IMG/VR virus record: IMGVR_UViG_3300011113_000767
Coordinates: 1-40,207 of that record
Strand: one strand, 5' to 3'
DNA length: 40,207 nt
DNA from: a virus
Part shown: positions 19,052-25,069 of the stretch, piece by piece
Numbering within the stretch: the first letter of the stretch is position 1
How the letters are laid out: each line of letters starts with the position of its first letter
The notes under the pieces: model-generated
Told to the model about the DNA's origin: nothing
Databases searched by the model: none
Seen by the model: the letters and a program-made list of their open reading frames with translations, nothing else
Made by a program: the position numbers and the translations under genes

Positions 19052-19330
19052 ATGTCAAACGCTACAATAAAAAAAAGATTACCAATTATTGCTAAAGAAC
19101 AGACCTGTTTTGATCTAGTTGAAGCAGCTGCATTTAACTGTCAAAAGACAGAATGCAAACAATGGATTCCATATCAGGATGGAAAAAATTGTGTTCTAGT
19201 GACAACAAGAAAAGGTCCCCTAACCCTTAGAGAGATAGGGGACATATATGGTCTGACTAGAATGAGAATCTGCCAGATTGAAAAGAAAATTTATAAAAAG
19301 ATAAGAGATCACATTGTTGCAGTCATGTGA
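19052..19330 (+). CDS. Small sigma-70 region-4-like transcription regulator
   Basis: The C-terminal half of this 92-residue protein, GPLTLREIGDIYGLTRMRIC followed by QIEKKIYKKIR (residues 55-85), is a close match to the helix-turn-helix of sigma-70 region 4, which contacts the promoter -35 element. Regions 1 to 3 are absent, so it cannot act as a full sigma factor alone. The N-terminal half has four cysteines (19, 30, 35, 47) around FNCQKTECKQW; metal binding is possible. I recall similar short proteins in other environmental phages. It is the only plus-strand gene in its neighbourhood, with a GAGAAG ribosome-binding site and its own candidate promoter. It converges tail to tail with the 95-residue gene. 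A role in switching phage promoter classes is an inference. Confidence 0.8.
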   Translation: MSNATIKKRLPIIAKEQTCFDLVEAAAFNCQKTECKQWIPYQDGKNCVLVTTRKGPLTLREIGDIYGLTRMRICQIEKKIYKKIRDHIVAVM

Positions 19331-19335
19331 TCAGT

Positions 19336-19623
19336 CTATTTTTCCTGCTTTTGTTTTGGCTTGACGGGTTTTTTCTTCTTGGAAGCTACTTCTGCTGTCT
19401 TTTCTTCAGCAGAAATATCTTCAGAGGCTTGAAAGTCTACAGAGACTACAGATAAGTCAACTTTTTCTTCAGTTGATGCATCCAAAGTACTTGTAGTTTC
19501 TGATGAGGTAGACTCATTTTCAGTGAGTTGAACAAACTTACCATTGACAAACTCAAATGGTTTTTTGGGATCAACGCCGTCTCTTGCCATTTGCTGTAAG
19601 ATTCTTATTTGCTGCTTACTCAT
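19336..19623 (-). CDS. Small conserved-type protein, unknown function
   Basis: I do not recognise this 95-residue protein. It starts MSKQQIRILQQMARDGVDPK, a short helix followed by KPFEFVNGKFVQL, then a low-complexity Ser/Thr/Glu-rich acidic stretch (about residues 35-78), and ends in a lysine-rich tail (KKKKPVKPKQKQEK). The split acidic and basic low-complexity halves suggest a flexible protein that touches nucleic acid or the neighbouring histone-like protein. It lies nine bases after that gene and is probably transcribed from the same promoter. The reading frame is supported by ATG 19623 and its fit between adjacent genes. Confidence 0.55.
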   Translation of the reverse strand: MSKQQIRILQQMARDGVDPKKPFEFVNGKFVQLTENESTSSETTSTLDASTEEKVDLSVVSVDFQASEDISAEEKTAEVASKKKKPVKPKQKQEK

Positions 19624-19632
19624 AGCAAATGA

Positions 19633-19836
19633 TCATTCCTCTGTCTTCTTTGTCTTGTCGCTCTCAAGAGTGAGCTTAACGAGCTCCTTCGAAGATGCAG
19701 CGACTTGTCTAAGACCTTTTCGAACTCTCACGCCTGCAGCTGCGACTCCTCGAGCATTCTTAGCAACATCCACTTCAAGCGCTTCAACTAATGCCTTTAA
19801 TTCATTCCATTTGGCTAAAACTGTTTCTGATGACAT
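19633..19836 (-). CDS. Histone H1-like (Hc1-type) DNA-binding protein
   Basis: The 67-residue protein is helical and charged: KWNELKALVEALEVDVAKNA, then GVRVRKGLRQVAAS and a lysine-rich end. The pattern of an acidic first helix, Ala/Gly-rich turn with RxRKxL, then a basic helix resembles the N-terminal domain of bacterial histone H1-like proteins (Hc1 family), which bind DNA without sequence preference. In a phage it could compact its own DNA or interfere with host nucleoid organisation. It has the strongest ribosome-binding site in the window (AGGAGGT) and a promoter-like pair just upstream, so high expression is likely. The family assignment rests on pattern similarity in a short protein. 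Confidence 0.62.
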   Translation of the reverse strand: MSSETVLAKWNELKALVEALEVDVAKNARGVAAAGVRVRKGLRQVAASSKELVKLTLESDKTKKTEE

Positions 19837-19845
19837 TGTATATCA

Positions 19846-19852
19846 ACCTCCT
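19846..19852 (-). promoter_or_regulatory. Strong Shine-Dalgarno site of the histone-like gene
   Basis: AGGAGGT on the minus strand lies nine bases before the ATG at 19836. It is the best anti-16S match I saw in the window and confirms that start. Confidence 0.7.
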
Positions 19853-19860
19853 AGATGGTC

Positions 19861-19888
19861 AATATAACTTCTTCATCATCTGTGTAAA
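19861..19888 (-). promoter_or_regulatory. Candidate sigma-70 promoter for the histone-like gene pair
   Basis: On the minus strand, TTTACA (19888-19883) and TATATT (19866-19861) are 16 bases apart, in the 52-base gap between the helicase stop and the histone-like start. This is one of the larger gaps in the minus-strand block. It would also serve the 95-residue gene downstream. Confidence 0.4.
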
Positions 19889-21547
19889 TTATGAGTGAAT
19901 CTTTCCAATATGGCCTTCAAACATTTTCTTATTTTTTGAATAGAACATTGACCAGTCAGCGTCTAGAATATAGGACTCCGCATAATCTGTCTCGTTTCTA
20001 ATTGATCTACCAAGTGACTGTATTAAAGACTTGGCAGTTGAATATGCATACCAGCCTTCATTTTTTTCAAGCCGTTTTTTGACAACAGCATCCCCCAGGT
20101 ATGGAAATGGAACTTTACAGATAATTTGAAATCTGCTTAATTCATCAGAAAGATCAACTCCTTCCATCATTGATGGGCTTACAAGAACTGTAGGTCTATC
20201 TGACAGCGTGTGCTCTTTTAATACTTTGTCACGATTTGAAGAATCGTGTGTTAGTATTCTGTCAGACTTTAAATTTTGCATAATGTAGTTAGCAATTTTA
20301 TAGTTGACAGTATGAATAATTCCCTTGTCTTCTCTGTGTTTATCAAGCAGCATTTTTATTGCTTCAATTAGAATGGGAAGACTAGCATCAATCTTATTCT
20401 TAGACATACTACCAACAGGCATAAAGTGCACTGGTCTATTTGACTCAGAGAATGGACTATGGCGCTTCATATAAGCTACTTGGTCAGTATTGAGACCAAT
20501 AGAATCGCAGAAAACATCTTTGTCAACTATTGTAGCTGACATCATTAGAATTCTTGTTGCTTTCGAAAAGAGATGCTTTTCGCAATACGGAGAGACATCA
20601 ACAGTTTTAAACTCAAACCGGTGCATAATATTAGTCTTATTTCCTTGACCATACAGCTTCTTTTCGACATTCATCACCCAGCTCTTGGGATCATAAACCT
20701 CAATAAATTTTTCAACTTTTTCTAAGTGCTTCTGAATCATCTCGTAGTTCTTTGAAGCATCCATGCACTTATTTAAAGAAGAAGAATTTTTCTTGAGAGT
20801 TGACTCAAGTTTCACAGAATACTTCTTTAATGAGCTTAGATAATCAGATTTAATCCAGTTGAATACATTATTCTGATCTTGATGTTTCGGCGTCTTAACT
20901 TTTAAGATGTCATTAGAAAACTTCTCAGAAAAACTTAATTCAATAAATCGACCTACTTCTGACTCCGTGTTGTGTGCCTCATCTATGACCAAAAGGGCTC
21001 TAGGTGATAGTTTACCTGAATAAGATGTCTCAGCAAGAAAATAAGAAAAATTGGTTATGGAAATGGATGAGTCAATAAATTCTTGTTTTTCTTGACTGTA
21101 TTTACACTGTTTGGTACAGTGGTCTTGAAACTCTGTTCCCTTTAAATTCTTCGCTAAGCGGCTTAAGAGCATCTTTGACTCTGCGCACGTCTGATCGTCA
21201 TAGAAAGAACACGTATAGTTTGAAGATGACTTAATCGTCCTTAGTACGGGTAATTTAGTATTTGGGCCAAAATCTCTGACGTACTGTTCTTGTAGAATCT
21301 TTTGAGTGGTGAGAACATATGCACCTGACATTGCCTCCCCGTTCTCGTCAGTCTGACAAGCAAAGTGATCATTTAAATACCGGGAAATTGTTATGCCTAT
21401 CGCAGATTTACCTGTACCTGTGCCTAATTCTAATAAGACATATCTTTTTCCTGACTCGTATGAGTCAATGGCAAATTCAATGGCTTCCTTCTGTTCCTTT
21501 CTCATTTCTTTAAAAGGAAAGTAGTGTCTGTATTCATGTAGAGGCAT
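19889..21547 (-). CDS. DinG/XPD-type iron-sulfur DNA helicase
   Basis: The 552-residue protein is a superfamily 2 helicase. Walker A is GTGTGKSA (residues 42-49) and the DEAH box is at 189-192. Four cysteines at 113, 121, 144 and 148 sit between them, where XPD and DinG proteins hold a 4Fe-4S cluster. The C-terminal RecA domain has SPSMMEGVDL and the arginine-finger motif QSLGRSIRN. The family unwinds DNA 5' to 3' and removes R-loops or other structures. It is shorter than E. coli DinG (about 716 residues), with the Fe-S domain kept. In this phage it may serve replication or recombination. It lies downstream of clpP on the same strand, with a 44-base gap. Confidence 0.9.
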   Translation of the reverse strand: MPLHEYRHYFPFKEMRKEQKEAIEFAIDSYESGKRYVLLELGTGTGKSAIGITISRYLNDHFACQTDENGEAMSGAYVLTTQKILQEQYVRDFGPNTKLPVLRTIKSSSNYTCSFYDDQTCAESKMLLSRLAKNLKGTEFQDHCTKQCKYSQEKQEFIDSSISITNFSYFLAETSYSGKLSPRALLVIDEAHNTESEVGRFIELSFSEKFSNDILKVKTPKHQDQNNVFNWIKSDYLSSLKKYSVKLESTLKKNSSSLNKCMDASKNYEMIQKHLEKVEKFIEVYDPKSWVMNVEKKLYGQGNKTNIMHRFEFKTVDVSPYCEKHLFSKATRILMMSATIVDKDVFCDSIGLNTDQVAYMKRHSPFSESNRPVHFMPVGSMSKNKIDASLPILIEAIKMLLDKHREDKGIIHTVNYKIANYIMQNLKSDRILTHDSSNRDKVLKEHTLSDRPTVLVSPSMMEGVDLSDELSRFQIICKVPFPYLGDAVVKKRLEKNEGWYAYSTAKSLIQSLGRSIRNETDYAESYILDADWSMFYSKNKKMFEGHIGKIHS

Positions 21548-21591
21548 TCAAGTCTACACAATACAAAGCAAAGTTCTATATTACAAAAATA

Positions 21592-22194
21592 CTAATCACC
21601 AATAATCTTATCGACAATTCCCATTTCGATAGCTTCTTGCGGCAACAAATAGACGTCATGCCCGCGCTTCATGATCTTTTCAATTTCTTCTTTAGATAAC
21701 TTTGTCTCTTTGGAGATTGCAGACGCCATTTGCTCTTGAAGACGCTTACTTTCTTCTACGTCATTCATTATCTCAAAGATATTGCCAGATGCTCCACCTG
21801 ATATAGGGTGCATCATAATTCTAGCTGAACGTCCGATCATTCTTGTGCCTTTCTCACCAGACGCTAACAAAAGAACACCCGCAGACATGACTTTTCCTAG
21901 TGCTATAGTGTGAACTGGGCATGGTAGAAACTTGATAGTGTCATACAATGTGAACATCTCATCGACGGATCCTCCATAAGTTGATATCACTAAGTGTATG
22001 GGCTTGTGATTCTGGCTAGCCAGATGAAGCATCTGCATCATCACGGTCGATATCGACTGCTCGTTGACATCACAATGAAGAACTACAAGTCGAGAACTAT
22101 CACCGACGTGTATGTGTACTCCTGATGACTCATACGCATAGTTTCCTCTTCTAGAAGAATCTTTATGATTGCTGACTACGTAAGATCTACCCAT
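21592..22194 (-). CDS. clpP: ClpP-type serine protease
   Basis: The 200-residue protein aligns by eye with ClpP over its whole length. The nucleophile is Ser104 in GKVMSAGVLLLASG, the His is His129 in MMHPISGG (25 residues on, the same spacing as Ser97 and His122 in E. coli), and Asp180 in GHDVYLLPQEA falls at the position of Asp171 after a two-residue insertion. The triad therefore looks complete. ClpP forms two stacked seven-membered rings that degrade proteins delivered by ClpX or ClpA. No Clp ATPase is in the window, so it may work with the host's ATPase or alone, for instance in head maturation or turnover of host proteins. The start overlaps the upstream gene by eight bases. Confidence 0.9.
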   Translation of the reverse strand: MGRSYVVSNHKDSSRRGNYAYESSGVHIHVGDSSRLVVLHCDVNEQSISTVMMQMLHLASQNHKPIHLVISTYGGSVDEMFTLYDTIKFLPCPVHTIALGKVMSAGVLLLASGEKGTRMIGRSARIMMHPISGGASGNIFEIMNDVEESKRLQEQMASAISKETKLSKEEIEKIMKRGHDVYLLPQEAIEMGIVDKIIGD

Positions 22195-22465
22195 TTTGTT
22201 TTACTTCTTCCTCGACCCAATTGTCTTCATCTTGACTATACAACTTAGACACAAAAATTTCTTTTTCTTTTTTGCTTTTTATAAAAGCAATCATGTCTTT
22301 CATGTCTTGAATGTTTTCAAGTTCAAGACTGAGAAGATGAAGAATCATCCATCGCTGTCTGTCATTAATACCAAATTTATTGATTTCTGAGACAATTTCT
22401 AAAGCAATTTTTTTGTCTTCAGCAATTTTCTCAGTCTGCAGCTGACCGTAAAGAGAATTTTCCAT
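22187..22465 (-). CDS. Small phage protein upstream of clpP, unknown function
   Basis: I cannot assign a function to this 92-residue protein. It is helical and highly charged: MENSLYGQLQTEKIAEDKKI, then EINKFGINDRQRWMILHLLS, an amphipathic block (ENIQDMKDMIAFIKSKK), and an acidic end. I recall similar small proteins with the 'GINDRQRWMI' segment in environmental T4-like phages, but cannot verify it here. The start at ATG 22465 is backed by GAGG four bases upstream. Its last eight bases overlap the start of clpP, so the two are probably co-translated and it may be an accessory factor of the protease; that is an inference from position only. Confidence 0.6.
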   Translation of the reverse strand: MENSLYGQLQTEKIAEDKKIALEIVSEINKFGINDRQRWMILHLLSLELENIQDMKDMIAFIKSKKEKEIFVSKLYSQDEDNWVEEEVKQNG

Positions 22466-22471
22466 TATGCC

Positions 22472-22999
22472 TCATGCGCTAACAAATTCATCTCTAGAAA
22501 AGTTTTCCACTTTAAAGAAAGACTCTCCTAATATTCTAACGTATTTCCCTTGCTTTGTGTCCCCGTCATCTTCTTGCTCGAGAATAATAAAGTCTCCCCA
22601 TCTTTTATTCTCGACTATAAATCTCGCTTGTTCCCAAGATGGGATTTCAAGTCGATATTTTTCAAGAATATACGTCAAGTCTCTAGGCAATGATAGCTTG
22701 ATATCATCGATTGTCAAAATAGAAGAAGAGTTTTCTTTGCCTGGTTGAATTTCAGACTTACATATGTCTACTATTTTATGAATCAATCCGCAATTATTGC
22801 ACTGAGAATATTTGACTTCAACTACGTCGTTCTCGTCAACTATTGAAAAAACAACGAATTTATGTTTAAGTGGATCTTTTCTATTCTTGAACTGAGGGAG
22901 AACACAACGACACTCTATCAAGTGTCTAAATCCCCGTTTGGTCTGAACAGAGAGATTAGAATCTTTTTTAACTTCTTCAGAGGACTTTTTCTTGGCCAC
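22472..22999 (-). CDS. Conserved phage protein with putative zinc site
   Basis: The function of this 175-residue protein is unknown. After a lysine-rich start it has GFRHLIECRCVLPQF, then HKFVVFSIVDENDVVEVKY and SQCNNCGLIHKI. The paired CxC and CxxC motifs (about residues 30-32 and 67-70) could hold a zinc ion in a beta-rich N-terminal half. The C-terminal half contains LPRDLTYILEKYRLEIPSWEQ and is helical. I recall relatives in other marine phages, always uncharacterised. The start is GTG 22999, as no ATG fits; a ribosome-binding site is not evident. It lies six bases upstream of the 92-residue gene in the same operon. Confidence 0.6.
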   Translation of the reverse strand: MAKKKSSEEVKKDSNLSVQTKRGFRHLIECRCVLPQFKNRKDPLKHKFVVFSIVDENDVVEVKYSQCNNCGLIHKIVDICKSEIQPGKENSSSILTIDDIKLSLPRDLTYILEKYRLEIPSWEQARFIVENKRWGDFIILEQEDDGDTKQGKYVRILGESFFKVENFSRDEFVSA

Positions 23000-23002
23000 A
23001 AT

Positions 23003-23260
23003 TCACTTTTTATTAGTTTTTTTTGAAGATGCCAACTCAATTTCTGCATTTATCTTGCTGTGCAAGCTTGAAAAAACAGTTTGATATGAATTCTCTAAAG
23101 AAGTTTTAAGGAGTACCAAAACTGTCTGCATATCTTTCTCAGACAGAGACAAAGTACCCTTAGAATTTTCATTAACTAAAAGACTTTGCAGTTGATCTTT
23201 GGAAAAAGAAACAAGATTTAGAATTTCTTTGCAAATTTTATCAGCGTGATTCATGACCAC
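23003..23260 (-). CDS. Small hypothetical protein
   Basis: I do not recognise this 85-residue protein. It is predicted to be mostly helical and contains KICKEILNLVSFSKDQLQSL and MQTVLVLLKTSLENSYQTVF, ending in a basic KKTNKK tail; it has no membrane segment. The frame opens with GTG at 23260, with an in-frame ATG two codons later (23254) that is an equally good start; neither has a clear ribosome-binding site. The gene fits tightly between the chaperonin-like gene and the zinc-site gene (three bases to the latter), which argues that it is real. Confidence 0.5.
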   Translation of the reverse strand: MVMNHADKICKEILNLVSFSKDQLQSLLVNENSKGTLSLSEKDMQTVLVLLKTSLENSYQTVFSSLHSKINAEIELASSKKTNKK

Positions 23261-23290
23261 ATCATACTTTTAAAAGCTAACAAGTAAAGG

Positions 23291-24418
23291 TCAGACTGTG
23301 TCTGCAATACTTTTTAAAGTCTTTTCTAGCACTTCGTAGTACAGAGAAATAGCTTGATCGAGCATAAAACTTTTATTCATTATTGACAAAATCAGTCGAA
23401 TTCCTTCGTCTAATTCTTTTGATCTCGAAAAAAAGTTTATGTCGTCTGGAATTGCAATTTCAATGCTATTTGATGAAAGACCTCTCATTCTCTTGTGTAT
23501 AAACTCTTTTTCTATTTCATTGCAGTCAGTTAGTTTCTTCTTCAAGCTAGCAACATGCAAAGCTACAGACTTTTTCGTAGATCTACTCTTAATAGAGATA
23601 CCAGTGTTAGTTACTGAAATACTTTCAACAATAGAAGATTTGTCCAGCTTAATAGAAGAGATTAGATCTCCCTTTAAGCTGGATGTGACATCTACGCCAC
23701 ATGCTACAGCTAAGTCGACTAAAATGTTGACATTTTCAACTGTAAAATCAATCTTAAAAAGATAACACCTGAAAGCATTTCTAGTATTGTTAACATTAAT
23801 AGTGCTTATGACGTCGTTAGATGCACCTCTGCAGAATAAAATAAAAGGTGTGCTCTGTTCCTCGGAAGAGAAATGATGAAGTATGTGATGTACCTCGGAA
23901 ACGCTTTCAATGAATCCATCAATGACAAAAACTTTACAATTTTTGTCAAGATTTTTTTTAACAGCTGCTATTGGCGTTACACTAAACTGGTAATCATTTG
24001 AAATTTCTACATAAGATTTTTGATTAATAGACTTAGTTAGCTTTATTTTTGTTTCTGAATTGCAAAAATCTAATATTTCTGTCAATATAGATGTTGAAAA
24101 TTTGCTAAGATTTAACTTCTCAATCTGATCGATCACTGTTCTTTTATTGCATGGACTTTCATCAATATTGATATCGATACCAGAAAATTTCTTTAAGAGA
24201 AGAATTCCTGCACGCGGGCAGGACCTCTCTGCTCTTTCAGCATGATCTAAGACTATCTCAAAAATCTTTTGCTTACTTCCAAAAAAACGTTTAGAAAAAA
24301 TGTGCTGCAGGTTTCTCTGCGTACGTAATTTTTGATCGTCAAATTTTAGTGACTTCTCAACTTGGGAGTTTTTATTAAGAAATTTCTTTATTGAATTTAT
24401 GTCACTCTCAACAGACAT
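23291..24418 (-). CDS. GroEL apical-domain-like protein lacking the ATPase domain
   Basis: The 375-residue protein resembles the apical and intermediate domains of GroEL in order. Residues 161-183 (CKVFVIDGFIESVSEV) match the GroEL stretch before the second apical helix (PFILLADKKISNI). Residues 190-213 (TPFILFCRGASNDVI) match KPLLIIAEDVEGEAL. Residues 231-246 (NILVDLAVACGVDV) match the MLQDIATLTGGTVI region. Residues 305-323 (IHKRMRGLSSNSIEIAI) match LQERVAKLAGGVAVIKV. The nucleotide-binding GPKG motif of the N-terminal equatorial domain and the C-terminal equatorial half are absent (375 against about 545 residues). It is therefore unlikely to be a working ATP-driven chaperonin. It could cap, modify or compete with host GroEL or bind phage proteins directly. 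The call rests on hydrophobic patterns and spacing with low identity. Confidence 0.55.
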   Translation of the reverse strand: MSVESDINSIKKFLNKNSQVEKSLKFDDQKLRTQRNLQHIFSKRFFGSKQKIFEIVLDHAERAERSCPRAGILLLKKFSGIDINIDESPCNKRTVIDQIEKLNLSKFSTSILTEILDFCNSETKIKLTKSINQKSYVEISNDYQFSVTPIAAVKKNLDKNCKVFVIDGFIESVSEVHHILHHFSSEEQSTPFILFCRGASNDVISTINVNNTRNAFRCYLFKIDFTVENVNILVDLAVACGVDVTSSLKGDLISSIKLDKSSIVESISVTNTGISIKSRSTKKSVALHVASLKKKLTDCNEIEKEFIHKRMRGLSSNSIEIAIPDDINFFSRSKELDEGIRLILSIMNKSFMLDQAISLYYEVLEKTLKSIADTV

Positions 24419-24441
24419 GCGTCAATTATTACATGTCTCAG

Positions 24442-24458
24442 TTTAGTTTATAACTAAA
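24442..24458. repeat. Short perfect palindrome spanning a stop codon
   Basis: TTTAGTTTATAACTAAA has seven-base arms and a three-base centre, and contains the stop codon of the gene at 24454-24981. It consists almost only of A and T, so a strong hairpin is unlikely. It might be an operator or chance. Confidence 0.4.
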
Positions 24459-24981
24459 TTTTTGTTTCTATCCACTTGAATAAAAGCGTTAGAGATCCAC
24501 CAGCCAGCGCGACTAAAATCCATCTTACGACAGCGCTAATTGTATTTTTATTCTTGACAAGATCTTCAACGTTCTTTTGTATCGATTGAACTTTTACCGC
24601 AGTCTCTTCAAGCTCGACCTCTGATCTTTCGTCCTCTTTGTCTCTCTGCTTTTTCCACTCAGATATCTCAATTATTTTCTGTTCTGTTTCATTTATTTTT
24701 TGTGAGTTTTTTGCATTCGAATCGCTGATCTTTGAGAAAATCCCATCATTGGGGTCATAGATCGCGTCGTGAATCTTATCAAGCTTGTCTACAAGTTGCT
24801 CTTGATTCTGTTCGATCTTTTCAATCTTGAACATCAAAATATCAAAACCGCCATTTAAAGCAGCGCTGCTAATAATTTTTTTATGAATGTCTTGAAGAAC
24901 AACTTGCTGTGTTTCAACAGGTTTTTTGCTTCTCTGTGACTTTGGGCTTGAAACTTTAAAACCTTCATTTTTTTTTGCCAT
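24454..24981 (-). CDS. Coiled-coil protein with C-terminal membrane anchor (XhlA-like build)
   Basis: The protein has a basic N-terminus (MAKKNEGFKVSSPKSQRSKK), then a long charged coiled coil (roughly residues 45-145, with IEKIEQNQEQLVDKLDKIHD and ISEWKKQRDKEDERSEVEL), and a single hydrophobic helix WILVALAGGSLTLLFKWI near the C-terminus. This coil-then-anchor layout is that of XhlA-type hemolysin/holin-associated proteins, which assist phage lysis at the membrane. No endolysin or holin is visible nearby, so a lysis role is only a suggestion. ATG 24981 is preferred to the TTG two codons earlier, with AGAG nearby. It is the first gene of the minus-strand block and is divergent from the glycan operon. 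Confidence 0.58.
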   Translation of the reverse strand: MAKKNEGFKVSSPKSQRSKKPVETQQVVLQDIHKKIISSAALNGGFDILMFKIEKIEQNQEQLVDKLDKIHDAIYDPNDGIFSKISDSNAKNSQKINETEQKIIEISEWKKQRDKEDERSEVELEETAVKVQSIQKNVEDLVKNKNTISAVVRWILVALAGGSLTLLFKWIETKI

Positions 24982-25017
24982 ATACAAAGCTCTAAGAACA
25001 GTTATTTTTGTCTATAA

Positions 25018-25059
25018 CTATCTAGCTTAGTAAAAGCTATTAAGCTATCTAACTGCTTA
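25018..25059. repeat. Imperfect direct repeat in the divergent intergenic region
   Basis: CTATCTAGCTTA (25018-25029) recurs as CTATCTAACTGCTTA (25045-25059). The gap also holds an inverted repeat, TAGCTTA (25023-25029) and TAAGCTA (25041-25047). It sits where the minus-strand block and the plus-strand glycan operon diverge, a natural place for regulator binding. No clear -10/-35 pair was found. Confidence 0.4.
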
Positions 25060-25069
25060 TTAAGAGGTT

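Noticed and set aside
24982-25069. A tRNA gene in the divergent intergenic gap
   Set aside because: The inverted repeat there forms only a short stem; no cloverleaf with T-arm or anticodon arm can be drawn.
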